Origin: JALZCH01 sp036387135
GTDB taxonomy: Bacteria; Acidobacteriota; Blastocatellia; Pyrinomonadales; Pyrinomonadaceae
Direction: 5' to 3'
Assembly: GCA_036387135.1 (NCBI GenBank)
Contig: DASVUH010000049.1
Coordinates: 29,207 to 93,206 of the forward strand
DNA: 64,000 nt
Each line of letters begins with the position of its first letter. Position 1 is the first letter of the stretch. Position numbers and translations under genes: made by a program. Positions 8,458-17,600 of the stretch are shown here, piece by piece. The notes beneath the pieces are model-generated. The model searched no databases, was not told the origin of the DNA, and was given only the letters and a program-made list of their open reading frames with translations.

Positions 8458-9393
8458 ATGTTTAATAAATTAACTCAACCGCATTTTCCGCGCGCCGCTG
8501 CCGGTTTGAGACGCGAAAGCGTTTCGGTTGTCAGTCTCGGACGCTCCGGGCGAGCTTTTTCTTTGCGTCGCGCGGCGACGGTCGAGCTGGCAGCCGACGT
8601 TTTGCAGCCGAGCTTTGACGAAGCCAATATTTTGCAGCCGGACGAATTGCTCGCGGCTTTGCGCGAGGCGGCGAGCGAAGCCGGTTTGCAGACGCAGAAA
8701 CGCTGGTCGGTCAGCTTGCCGGCGGACTCGGCTCGGATGAGCCTTTTGACGCTCGAAACAGAGCCGAAAACGCAAAAAGAACGCGAAGAGATTTTGAATT
8801 GGAAAGCCGAACGCACATTCGGCGCGCGCCCTGAAGAATTGCGCTTGGCGTTTCAGTCGCTCGCGCCGGACGCAAGCAAACGCTCGCGCTATTTTGCGGT
8901 CGCAGTCAGGCTCGATGTTCTGGGCGAATATGAAGAGTTGTTTGAAAATCTCGGTTGGAACGTCGGACTGATTCTGCCTCGCCATTTGAGCGAAATGCAA
9001 TGGCTGATGATGTCCGCAAAAGCCCGGACAAACGGCGACTCGCTGCTCGTCAGCTCGCAGGCGGACGGTTTTACCGCGCTGCTGCTTCATAATCAGCAGC
9101 CCGCGATTGTCCGCTCGATATTGTGCGAACCGGATGAGCGCGAAGACGAGCTTTATCGTTTGCTGCTTTATTATCGCGACCGTCTGGCAAGCGAAAATTC
9201 CGCCCTTGATAAATTTCTCGTCATCGGCGAAGGCTTCGGCGAAGACCGTCTGGAAGAAATCTCCAACGAAACGCTCGGTCACGATTTGCGCGCGCTCCAC
9301 GCCGCCGATGTCGGGCTGTTATTCCCGGAAAACGAAATGCGTTTTGAAGACATCGCCGCGCCCGCCGCGCTTGCCAGTCTCGCTTTGCGCTAG
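8458..9393 (+). CDS. PilM/GspL-like actin-fold protein
   Basis: 311 residues from ATG 8458; the frame extends upstream only through tandem repeat sequence, so that extension is not accepted. The text RRESVSVVSLGRSGRAFSLRRAATVEL and the later ILNWKAERTFGARPEELRLAFQSL resemble the actin-like cytoplasmic domain of PilM and GspL. The remaining text, including SLLVSSQADGFTALLLHNQQP, has the alternating hydrophobic pattern of that fold. No C-terminal membrane segment is visible, so it fits PilM better than full-length GspL. Its place at the end of the gspF-E-D-G-G run supports a role in anchoring the machinery. The usual partners PilN and PilO do not follow. The assignment is by pattern and context only. 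Confidence 0.65.
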   Translation: MFNKLTQPHFPRAAAGLRRESVSVVSLGRSGRAFSLRRAATVELAADVLQPSFDEANILQPDELLAALREAASEAGLQTQKRWSVSLPADSARMSLLTLETEPKTQKEREEILNWKAERTFGARPEELRLAFQSLAPDASKRSRYFAVAVRLDVLGEYEELFENLGWNVGLILPRHLSEMQWLMMSAKARTNGDSLLVSSQADGFTALLLHNQQPAIVRSILCEPDEREDELYRLLLYYRDRLASENSALDKFLVIGEGFGEDRLEEISNETLGHDLRALHAADVGLLFPENEMRFEDIAAPAALASLALR

Positions 9394-9416
9394 AAAACGT
9401 TAAAATTTCAGTTGCG

Positions 9417-9459
9417 CGAATCGCTTTTGTTTTGTAATTCTCAAAACAAAAGCGATTCG
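9417..9459 (+). terminator. Perfect 18-bp hairpin after the secretion operon
   Basis: The left arm CGAATCGCTTTTGTTTTG (9417-9434) is perfectly complementary to 9442-9459, with a 7-nt loop. No long T-run follows on the plus strand (only TATTT). It may terminate the upstream operon or protect the 5' end of the next message. Confidence 0.6.
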
Positions 9460-9477
9460 TATTTCGAGAGAAAAACA

Positions 9478-9807
9478 ATGCATTACTACAACGAAGAAGA
9501 TTTGGCGCGTTTCGGCGAAATCGGGCGCGAGCGCCCGGATTTGTTTGAGAAATTTATGGCTTGGTACGCGGCGTGTCAGGAGGACGGCGCGTTATCGAAA
9601 CGCGAAAAAGCGTTGATCGGTTTAGCCGTCTCGGTCGTCGTGCAATGCCCTTATTGCATTGACGCTTATACAAATTCGTGTCTCGAAAACGGCTCGAATC
9701 AGGAACAAATGACCGAAGCGATTCATCTCGCCTCGGCAATTCGGGGCGGCGCAAGTCTCATTCACGGAATTCAATCGCACAACGCTCACGACAAAGTTTC
9801 GATGTGA
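9478..9807 (+). CDS. Carboxymuconolactone decarboxylase/AhpD-like protein, arsenosugar-associated type
   Basis: 109 residues from ATG 9478 (CGAGAG upstream). The AhpD-fold signature is clear: KREKALIGLAVSVVVQCPYC then IDAYTNSCLENG. The redox pair C57/C60 sits in CPYC, and a His follows in the EAIHLASAIRGG helix. This form of the family is known to sit next to ArsS, and here arsS begins 79 nt downstream. The AhpD family does peroxidase-like or decarboxylase chemistry; in arsenosugar loci its exact reaction is not settled, as far as I know. The protein is cytoplasmic, with no signal peptide. Confidence 0.88.
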   Translation: MHYYNEEDLARFGEIGRERPDLFEKFMAWYAACQEDGALSKREKALIGLAVSVVVQCPYCIDAYTNSCLENGSNQEQMTEAIHLASAIRGGASLIHGIQSHNAHDKVSM

Positions 9808-9809
9808 AT

Positions 9810-9886
9810 TTGTTCGTCGTTCGTGGTTCGTTGATCGTTGCCGTAAAGCAATTAACGACGTACCACGAACAACGAACCACGAACAA
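9810..9886 (+). repeat. Intergenic inverted simple repeat (GTTCGTGGTTCGTTG / ACCACGAACAACGAAC)
   Basis: The left arm at 9810-9840 (TTTGTTCGTCGTTCGTGG and on) is largely complementary to the right arm at 9853-9886, which runs into the arsS start codon. The word family is shared with 8378-8456. There is no T-run. Confidence 0.72.
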
Positions 9887-10897
9887 ATGACAGTTGCAGT
9901 GCAAATAACGAGGCGCGACGGAACGAACATTTTTCCGAAATCTCCAATCGGTTTTGAAGAAAAACTATTGAATGACGGTTTGGAATTGCGCGCGGCTGCG
10001 ATTGATACATTGCAGGTCAATGTCGGAAAGCTCTGCAATCAAGCCTGCAAACATTGTCACGTTGACGCTTCGCCGACCAGAACCGAAATTATGCGGCGGG
10101 AAATCGTCGAGGCGTGTCTGGACGTTTTGCGGAAGTTTAAAATTCCGACTTTGGACATTACGGGCGGCGCGCCCGAATTGAATCCGCATTTTCGTTATCT
10201 TGTCACCGAAGCCGGAACATCGGGCGCGAAAGTTATGGCGCGGCATAACTTGACCGTAATGTTTGAAGAAAATCAAACGGATTTGCCCGAATTTTTCGCC
10301 GAACACGCGGTCGAAGTCGTTTCGAGCCTGCCGTATTTTTTGCCGAATCAAACCGACGCGCAACGCGGCGCGGGAGTTTTTGAAAAATCAATCGAAGCGA
10401 TCAGAAGATTAAATGCGGTCGGATACGGATTTGATGAAAGCGGGCTTGTTTTAAATCTGGTTTACAATCCGACCGGAGCGTTTTTGCCGCCCGCTCAAAA
10501 CGCGATTGAAGCCGATTTTAAAAGGGAATTAAAAGCGCGTTACGACGTTTATTTTAATAATCTTTACACGATAACAAATATGCCGGTCGCGCGTTTTCTC
10601 GATTATCTGCGGCGCTCCGGCAACGAAGAGCGTTATCTGACGAAGCTCGTCAACGCTTTTAATCCGGGAACAATCGCCGGTTTAATGTGTCGAAATTTAA
10701 TCAGCGTTGATTGGACGGGAAAACTATTTGACTGCGATTTTAATCAAATGCTTGAAATTCCGGTTGATGAGCGATTGCCGCAGACAATTTTCGATTTTAC
10801 GCCGGAAAAATTTATCAATCGAAAAATCAAAACCGCCGCGCATTGTTTCGGCTGTACAGCCGGAGCGGGTTCAAGCTGCGGCGGCACAGTCGCTTGA
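9887..10897 (+). CDS. arsS: Radical SAM protein ArsS (arsenosugar biosynthesis)
   Basis: 336 residues. The radical SAM cluster motif is C50-x3-C54-x2-C57 (LCNQACKHCHVD). TGGAPELNPHFRYLV follows as the S-adenosylmethionine-binding strand. The C-terminal domain has MCRNLISVDWTGKLFDCDFNQ and ends with a Cys-rich block, C320-x2-C323 and C331 (CFGCTAGAGSSCGG), typical of this family and suited to auxiliary metal-cluster binding. ArsS is linked to conversion of methylated arsenic to deoxyadenosyl arsenosugar precursors. The adjacent AhpD-like gene supports the call. No arsM methyltransferase or arsR regulator is visible in this window. Confidence 0.92.
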   Translation: MTVAVQITRRDGTNIFPKSPIGFEEKLLNDGLELRAAAIDTLQVNVGKLCNQACKHCHVDASPTRTEIMRREIVEACLDVLRKFKIPTLDITGGAPELNPHFRYLVTEAGTSGAKVMARHNLTVMFEENQTDLPEFFAEHAVEVVSSLPYFLPNQTDAQRGAGVFEKSIEAIRRLNAVGYGFDESGLVLNLVYNPTGAFLPPAQNAIEADFKRELKARYDVYFNNLYTITNMPVARFLDYLRRSGNEERYLTKLVNAFNPGTIAGLMCRNLISVDWTGKLFDCDFNQMLEIPVDERLPQTIFDFTPEKFINRKIKTAAHCFGCTAGAGSSCGGTVA

Positions 10898-10941
10898 GCG
10901 GTTTGTGCGACAAAAATCGTTGAATTTACAATTTAGCCTGA

Positions 10942-10965
10942 AACTTTCCTCCAAGCGTTTCCGTA
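10942..10965 (+). promoter_or_regulatory. Candidate ECF-sigma promoter upstream of the sigma gene
   Basis: AACTTT at 10942-10947, 14 nt, then CGTA at 10962-10965, just before the sigma-factor start at 10981. The same AACTTT-N14-CGTA arrangement occurs at 13279-13302. ECF sigma factors commonly autoregulate from promoters with an AAC core in -35 and CGT in -10. This was found by eye and is inference. Confidence 0.4.
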
Positions 10966-10980
10966 GAAAAGATTGCCGTT

Positions 10981-11586
10981 ATGACTGCAAAAACAATAGC
11001 TCTAAAAAATTTGCGCGAATTTGCCGACTCCGAATTGATTGCCGCGAGCCTCGCCGGGCGCGAGGACAGTTTTGAGGAGCTTGTCCGCCGCTATCAGCGA
11101 CCGATTACCGCTTACGTTTATCGAATGACGAATGATTACGATGCGGCGCTGGACGTTTCGCAGGAGATTTTTATCAAGGTTTACAACTCGCTGGCGCGCT
11201 ACAAAACCGAATTTAAATTTTCGACCTGGATTTACAAAATCGCGCGCAACGCGGCAATTGATTATTTGCGGCGCAATTCAAACGGCGAATGCTCGCTCGA
11301 TTTGGAATTTGAAGACGAAACTTTCGAGCGCCCGATTGAAAGCAAGCTTGCATCGCCCGAAGTCGAACGCGAGCGCAGCGAATGGCGCGGCGAAATTCAA
11401 AAAGTCGTGCAAAAATTGCCCGCCACTTATCGTGAATTGATATTGCTCCGGCACTCGCAGGATTTAAGTTACGATGAGATCGCGGAAATTATGAATCTGC
11501 CGCTCGGAACGGTGAAAAATCGTCTTTTTCGCGCGCGAGAATTGATGCGCGATTTGCTGGTCGAACGCGGAATCACCGGGGTTTAA
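10981..11586 (+). CDS. ECF RNA polymerase sigma factor
   Basis: 201 residues. Sigma region 2 covers about 22-95 (FEELVRRYQRPITAYVYRM, DVSQEIFIKVY, FSTWIYKIARNAAIDYLRR) and region 4 about 140-192 (LPATYRELILLRHSQDLSY, IAEIMNLPLGTVKNRLFRAR). There is no region 3, so this is a group 4/ECF factor of the RpoE-like type. It would direct RNA polymerase to a small regulon. The gene 54 nt downstream encodes a zinc-type anti-sigma factor, the classical pairing. A candidate self-recognised promoter lies at 10942-10965. Confidence 0.95.
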   Translation: MTAKTIALKNLREFADSELIAASLAGREDSFEELVRRYQRPITAYVYRMTNDYDAALDVSQEIFIKVYNSLARYKTEFKFSTWIYKIARNAAIDYLRRNSNGECSLDLEFEDETFERPIESKLASPEVERERSEWRGEIQKVVQKLPATYRELILLRHSQDLSYDEIAEIMNLPLGTVKNRLFRARELMRDLLVERGITGV

Positions 11587-11640
11587 GAATTTGAGATTTG
11601 AGATTTGAAAAACAAACTGAAATCAAAAATCAAAAATTAA
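11587..11640 (+). repeat. Intergenic simple repeat (ATTTGAG / AATCAAAA)
   Basis: Three copies of ATTTGAG/ATTTGAA at 11589-11609 face AATCAAAAATCAAAAATT at 11621-11638, roughly complementary. It fills the whole gap between the sigma and anti-sigma genes. Confidence 0.65.
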
Positions 11641-12162
11641 ATGGAAAAAGCGAATTCAAAAACTTGCTCGCACACAAGCGAAATCGCCGCTTATCTGGAC
11701 GGCGAGCTTGCCGCCGAAGCCGAAATTTCGTTTGAGCGGCACGTCGCCGGTTGCGAGATTTGCAGCGAGCGGCTCAACGAGCAAAAACGGCTTTTGTGCG
11801 CTTTGGATTTTGCTTTTGAAGACGAAAAAGCGTTTGAATTGCCGAAGGATTTTGTTAAAACCGTAGCAGTTCGCGCCGAATCAGATGTTTCCGGTTTAAA
11901 CTCCAAAGAAGAGCGACGCCGCGCTTTCGTTATTACAGCATTGCTTTTCGCGGCAGGCGTTTTGTTCGGCGTCGTGAGCAAAAAGCTCGGTGTTTTTGAA
12001 GCCGCGTTTGCCCAAATTAAAGTTCTGCTCGCCGTGTTTTGGCGCGCTTTTTCCCGGCAGTTTGCAAACGAAATCGTGTTTTCCGCGTTTCTTGTTTTTT
12101 CGCTTTTGATTTTTACGATTGCCGCTTTATCGGTTTTGCTCAGAAAATATCGCCGCGCTTGA
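11641..12162 (+). CDS. Zinc-finger (zf-HC2) anti-sigma factor with membrane segments
   Basis: 173 residues. The N-terminus has the anti-sigma zinc finger H34-x3-C38-x2-C41 (ERHVAGCEIC), with TSEIAAYLDGELA just before it. Two hydrophobic helices are visible, about 98-117 (AFVITALLFAAGVLFGVV) and 145-168 (IVFSAFLVFSLLIFTIAAL), so it is probably an inner-membrane protein with the finger in the cytoplasm. By family knowledge it holds the cognate sigma factor (10981-11586) inactive until a signal releases it. No periplasmic sensor domain of note is present between the helices. Confidence 0.9.
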   Translation: MEKANSKTCSHTSEIAAYLDGELAAEAEISFERHVAGCEICSERLNEQKRLLCALDFAFEDEKAFELPKDFVKTVAVRAESDVSGLNSKEERRRAFVITALLFAAGVLFGVVSKKLGVFEAAFAQIKVLLAVFWRAFSRQFANEIVFSAFLVFSLLIFTIAALSVLLRKYRRA

Positions 12163-12178
12163 TTATTTTTTAACAAAA

Positions 12179-13150
12179 GTGAGTTTTTTAGCCGAAAACC
12201 AAATCAACACAAACACGCCGCTGCTCAGAAACTGGCAGTGGCTTTTTGCTTTACTCGTTGTTTTGCAATCGGCTTTTTGCGCGTTCGGACAGCAAACGGT
12301 AATCAATCCGGCGGTTGAATCAAACGCGATAGTAATTTCGGAAACCGCCGATTCGGACGTTTTCGGTTTTGGAAAAACGGTTATTGTGCGCGGCACTGTG
12401 AAAAAAGGCGTGATGGCTTTCGGCGGCGACATCATAGTCGAAGGCAGAGTCGAAGGCGACGTGGCGACAATCGGCGGCTCGGTTTATCAACGCCCGAATT
12501 CTTACATCGGCGGCGATGTCGTCATTATCGGCGGCGCTTACAATCACGGCAAAACCGCTCCCGGACGAAATCCCGAAAGCCAAACCGTAATGTATGCCGG
12601 TTACGAAAACGAGCTGCGCGAGGCTATGCAAAATCCTGCTTCGCTCGCCGCGCCTGATTTTTCCGCCTGGTATTTCGTTCAGCGTATTCTGGCAGTGTTG
12701 TTCTGGTTCATTGTTTCGCTCGTTTTAACGACGATTTCGCCGGGCGCGGTCAGCCGCGCGATTACCAGATTGAATTTATCCGGTTTAAGAATTGCAGTTG
12801 TCGGCGCTCTGGTGATGTTGTTTTCAACTCTGGTTGTCGGGTTCGGACTCGGAGCTTTGCCGACGCCAATCGGGATATTAGCGAGCGCGATGACGACGGT
12901 TTTGCTGTTTCTGGCTTACACTTTCGGGCGCGTCGTCGTCCAAGCCGCGACCGGAAAATACATTTATAAACGTCTTTTCGGAGAACATCGTAAACGCTCT
13001 GAATCAACGTCTTTGCTGCTCGGCACCTGTTTTTGGGTTTTTGTTCTCTCGCTCCCGTATTTATGGGCTTTCGCTTTTATCGGTTTAATAATCGTCAGCC
13101 TGGGACTTGTTTTAACCGCACAGCGTCCGTTCGATTGGCGAAATAATTGA
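12179..13150 (+). CDS. Membrane protein with polymer-forming (bactofilin-like) repeats
   Basis: About 323 residues from GTG 12179; an ATG at 12119 is in frame but would overlap the anti-sigma gene by 44 nt. A signal-like helix (WLFALLVVLQSAFCAFG) is followed by repeating short beta turns: VIVRGTVKKGVMAFGGDIIVEG, RVEGDVATIGGSV, IGGDVVIIGGAY. These resemble the right-handed beta-helix text of polymer-forming/bactofilin proteins. The C-terminal half has about four membrane helices (VQRILAVLFWFIVSLVLTTI, IAVVGALVMLFSTLVVGFG and others). The function is unknown. It may be a target or accessory of the ECF/anti-sigma pair. Confidence 0.7.
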   Translation: MSFLAENQINTNTPLLRNWQWLFALLVVLQSAFCAFGQQTVINPAVESNAIVISETADSDVFGFGKTVIVRGTVKKGVMAFGGDIIVEGRVEGDVATIGGSVYQRPNSYIGGDVVIIGGAYNHGKTAPGRNPESQTVMYAGYENELREAMQNPASLAAPDFSAWYFVQRILAVLFWFIVSLVLTTISPGAVSRAITRLNLSGLRIAVVGALVMLFSTLVVGFGLGALPTPIGILASAMTTVLLFLAYTFGRVVVQAATGKYIYKRLFGEHRKRSESTSLLLGTCFWVFVLSLPYLWAFAFIGLIIVSLGLVLTAQRPFDWRNN

Positions 13151-13278
13151 GTAACTCCGGCATCATATCATCGCTGCTTTTTGAAGTTTCTAAAATAAAT
13201 TCCAAAAAGTTGTAACCGAATGTCCAGCCCGCGTGTCTTAATGTCTGTCAGCATCTGACAAATCTTTATATTTGCGGC

Positions 13279-13302
13279 AACTTTTAACAGTTCTGGGGCG
13301 TA
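13279..13302 (+). promoter_or_regulatory. Candidate ECF-sigma promoter upstream of the DUF5666-like gene
   Basis: AACTTT at 13279-13284, 14 nt, then CGTA at 13299-13302, about 44 nt before the ATG at 13346. It has the same core and spacing as the element in front of the sigma gene. Inference from two sites only. Confidence 0.4.
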
Positions 13303-13345
13303 TTAAAAACGTCTTACATTCGCACACAAAAGGAAAAATATTAAT

Positions 13346-14566
13346 ATGCGAAAAATTCTATTGTCTTTATTTTTAACGCTCGGCGTTTTTGCCCTGGCTT
13401 TTTCCGCTCAGGCGCAAACCGGCGCAGCTCAAAAATCTTCGGTAGTGCAGGGCGATGTCGCAGCGATTGATGCGGCGAATAATAAAATCGCGCTTAAAAC
13501 AAAAGACGGCGACATTTCTTTAACGATTGACGCCAAAACCGTTTACAAGCGCATGACGCCGGAAAACCCGGCGGATTTGAAATCCGCGACTCCCGCCGCG
13601 CTTTCGGACATTGCAGCCGGCGATAAAGTTGCCGCCGTCGGCATTTTGTCGGACGACAAAAAATCGCTCGCGCCGACGCGCAGCGTTTATTTGATGACGC
13701 AAGCCGACATCTCCAAAAAACAGCAAACCGAACAGCAAAAATGGGCAAGCGGAGTTGTCGGGCGCGTCACGGCGATCAATCCGGCGACAAATGAAATTAC
13801 GATTGCTCCTCGCGGCGCGGTTCCAGCCGGTCAAACGGTTACCGTAGCCGTCAGCGATAAAACACAATATCGCCGTTACGCGCCGAATTCGGTCAAGTTC
13901 AGCGACGCTAAAATGAGCAATCTCGCCGAATTGAAAGTCGGCGACCAGCTTCGGGCGCGAGGCGAAAAAACGCCGGACGGGATTCGCGTGACAGCCGAAG
14001 AAATTATTTCCGGCTCGTTCAAAATGGTTGCCGGAACAATCACGGCAATTGATATTGCCAAAAACGAAATTACGGTCAAAGAAGCAAATACAAACAAAAT
14101 AGTAGTAGTAGAAGTTAATAACGGCACGTTGCTCAGGCGTTTTCCGCCCGAAATGGCGCAGCGTCTGGCAATGGCTCAGGCGATGCGCGCCAGCGGACAA
14201 ATGCCGCAGGGAATGCCGATGGGCGGCGGAAATGCCGGACAGCAACCGCGCCCGGCTAATCCGAACGGCGGAGAGCAAGGCGCAGGAGGAGCGGGCGGCG
14301 GTGGCGCTATGCGTCAGAGCGGCGGCGATGTTGACCAAATGCTCGAACGTCTTCCGGCTCTGACTTTAACCGAATTAAAAGTCGGTGATGCGATTGCCGC
14401 TTCCAGCACCGCCGGAGCGTCTCCCGACCGCGTGACCGCAATTAAATTCGTTGCCGGCATCGAGCCGTTTTTAAATCCGCCGCAAATTCCGGGACAAAGC
14501 CAGCGACCGCAAGCCGCCGCGCCTTCGATTAACATTCCGGGACTCGACGGCATCGGCGCGCCGTAA
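13346..14566 (+). CDS. Exported DUF5666-like repeat protein with Gly-rich insert
   Basis: 406 residues; ATG preceded by AAAGGAAAAA. The signal peptide is residues 1-24 (ending AQAQ). At least three repeats of a small beta domain follow: VVQGDVAAIDAANNKIALKT, VVGRVTAINPATNEITIAP, VAGTITAIDIAKNEITVKE. Each continues to a 'KTVYKR / KTQYRRYAP / GTLLRRFPPE' segment. This is the pattern of DUF5666-type proteins, whose function is not established. Residues about 282-329 are a Met/Gly/Pro-rich low-complexity insert. It sits between the ECF locus and a TonB-dependent receptor gene and may belong to the sigma regulon. Confidence 0.72.
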   Translation: MRKILLSLFLTLGVFALAFSAQAQTGAAQKSSVVQGDVAAIDAANNKIALKTKDGDISLTIDAKTVYKRMTPENPADLKSATPAALSDIAAGDKVAAVGILSDDKKSLAPTRSVYLMTQADISKKQQTEQQKWASGVVGRVTAINPATNEITIAPRGAVPAGQTVTVAVSDKTQYRRYAPNSVKFSDAKMSNLAELKVGDQLRARGEKTPDGIRVTAEEIISGSFKMVAGTITAIDIAKNEITVKEANTNKIVVVEVNNGTLLRRFPPEMAQRLAMAQAMRASGQMPQGMPMGGGNAGQQPRPANPNGGEQGAGGAGGGGAMRQSGGDVDQMLERLPALTLTELKVGDAIAASSTAGASPDRVTAIKFVAGIEPFLNPPQIPGQSQRPQAAAPSINIPGLDGIGAP

Positions 14567-14656
14567 ACTTAAAGGATGAAGGCGGAAGGATGAAGGATGA
14601 GATTGTCTTTCGTCTTTCCGCTAATTTTTTATTTTCACTTTTTATCTAAAAATATT

Positions 14657-17600
14657 ATGAGAGTTTTATACGCATTTATCTTAACTTTAACCTTTTCGAG
14701 CGCGGCTGTTTTCGCGCAGGGAAGCGGAATCATTGCCGGGCAAGTGGTTGACTCGGTCGGTGCTATTGTTCCAAACGCAAATGTCACTGTTACAAACAGC
14801 GGCGGTTTCGAGCGCACCGCAACTTCGAGCGAAAGCGGACAATTTATCTTTACCGGAATTCCTGCCGGAACTTACACCATTCGAGTGGCAACGACGAATT
14901 TTGCGGTTTATGAAAATACCGAAGTCGTGGTTGCTTCGGGTCAGCGCCAGGAATTGATAATCACTCTGACGCCCGCCGAAATTCAGGCGGAAGTGCAGAT
15001 TACAAACGAAAATCAGGTCAACACCGACCCGATTAATAATCAAAGCGCCACGGTTTTAAAAGGCGCGGATTTGGAAGCTCTGCCCGAAGACCCCGATGAA
15101 TTGGCGGCGGCTTTGCAGGCTTTGGCGGGACCGGGCGCGGGACCGAACGGCGGACAATTTTACATTGACGGTTTTTCCGGCGGACGCCTGCCGCCGCGCG
15201 AAGCGATTCGGGAAATTCGCGTCAACCAAAACCCGTTTTCATCTGAATTCGATCGTCCCGGTTTCGGGCGAGTCGAGATTTTGACCAAACCCGGCGCTGA
15301 CAAATTTCGCGGTCAGGCTTTCTTTAATTTCAACGACGAGAGCCTGAACTCGCGCAATCCGTTCGCGCGCACCCGCGCGCCGTCGCAAACCCGTTTTTAC
15401 GGCGGAAATCTTTCCGGTCCGATTATCAAAAACAAGGCTTCGTTTTTCCTGGACGTTGACCGCCGCGAGTTTGACGACAACGCCGTCATCAACGCGACGA
15501 TTCTCGACCAGAGCTTGAATCCGACATTGTTTACGCAATCGCTCGTCGTGCCGACTCGCCGGTTTTCGATTAGCCCGCGTTTTGATTACGCCATCAACGA
15601 GCGCAACACTTTGATTGCGCGTTACAGCTTTCAGCGCAGCAGATCGGAGAACCGCGGCGTCAACGAGTTTTCTTTGCCGAGCAGAGCTTTTAACAACCAA
15701 AACACCGATCAGAATCTTCAATTGACCGAGACCGCGATTCTTTCGCCGACCGCGATCAACGAAACCAGATTTCAATACAATCGCAGCCGCAGCGAGCAGC
15801 AGGGCGACAATTCGATTCCGGCTGTCAACGTTTCCGGCTCGTTTAACGGCGGCGGCAGCAGCGTCGGTTTGAGTTTTAACGACGAAGACCGTTTCGAGCT
15901 GCAAAATTACACGACTTTAGCGCTCAACACGCATAGTCTGAAATTCGGCGCGCGTCTGCGTCACGTTTCGCTTAAAGATCGCTCGGAAAACAATTTTGCC
16001 GGAACGTTCACGTTTGCCGGAGTTCCCGGAGGGCTGTCTTCGATTGAGCAATATCGTCAAGCGATTTTGGGCAATGCTCGCCCCTCGCAGTTTACGATTA
16101 CGGCGGGCGATCCGCTGGCGACGATTAAGCAAACCGATTTCGGTCTTTTTCTCAATGACGATTGGCGCGTTTCGCCGAAATTCACTTTAAGCTACGGTCT
16201 GCGTTACGAAGCGCAAACCAACGTCAGCAACAATTTCAATCTCGCTCCGCGCGTCGGGTTTGCCTATTCGCCGGGCGCAGGCGGCGCGCGTCCGCCGAAA
16301 ACAGTGTTTCGCGGCGGTTTCGGTATTTTCTACGACCGCATTTCGGAAAATCTGAGCTTGCAGGAAAATCGCTTTAACGGGCAAAACCAAATTCAGTATT
16401 TTGTTACCGACTCGGCTCTGCTCAGCCAGCCGATTTTCTCTTTGAACGGCGTGACAAACGTTCCGACCGCCGCGCAGGTTGCCGCTCTTGTTCCGGGCAG
16501 CAGCGTGGTTCGCCGTCTTGCCGAAGACATTCGTTCGCCTTATACAATGCAATCCGCATTGAGCGTCGAACGGCAGCTTCCTCTCCGCACAACTTTGTCG
16601 TTCACATTTTTGTCAACCAGAACGCAGGATTTGCTGCGAACTCGTAACATCAATGCGCCGGTTTGTCCGCCGACCGTCGTTTGTCCGACCGGCGCGGCGG
16701 CAAACGCTTTGCGCCCGAACCCCGCGCTCGGCAACATTTATCAGTTCGAGTCAACCGGCAAATTCATGCAAAACCAATTTCTGGTTAATTTAAATACCAG
16801 ACTCAATCCGAATGTCCAGTTTTTTATTAATTATGGTCTGAGCAAAGCTAAATCGGACGTTGACGGCGGCGGCGGTTTTGCCGGATTCGGCGGCGGCGGT
16901 TTCGGCGGTGCTTCAGCCGGTAGCTCCCCGTTTTACAGCTATGATTTGAGCGGCGAATACGGAGATGCGGCTCAAGACGTGCGACATTCGGTGTTCGTTC
17001 GTGGTTCGTTCGGTTTGCCGTGGGGAATCCGTGCAAATCCTTTTATCGTTTTCCGCACAGCTTCGCCGTTTAACATTATCACCGGCGTTGACAGCAACCG
17101 CGACTCGCTGTTTACCGAACGTCCGACCTTCGCTCAGTTAAGCGCTCGCTGCAATCAGCTCGGATTGACCAATTCATTCTGCGACATCAGCGATGCTGCC
17201 GATCCGAATGCAATTATTCCGCGCAATTATGGACGCGGCGCTAACTTTTTCAGCGCTAATATGAATTTGACTAAAACAATCAGTTTTGGAGGCTCACGAG
17301 AAACAGCGGCAGCCAATACACCGGCTCAAGGACAAACAGCGACAACCGGCGGCGGTCGCGGAGCTGCCGGAATTCCGGGAGCAGCAGCCGGCGGCGGTCG
17401 GCGCGGCGGACCCGGCGGCGGAGGCGGTCGCGGCGCGCAAGGAGGCGGAGGCGGCGGAGCTTTCGGTCAAGGCGGCGCGCGCAACGACAAGCCGTATAAC
17501 CTGACTTTGGGCGTGCAAATCAGCAATATATTTAATCGAACCAATTTCGGAAGCCCGATTAACAATCTCAGCTCGCCGCGTTTCGGCGGATACAATACTG

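Noticed and set aside
8470..9300. A 276-residue open frame opposite the PilM-like gene.
   Set aside because: It is a mirror of the plus-strand gene in GC-rich codons, with no ribosome-binding site or family pattern. The plus-strand reading has context and motifs.
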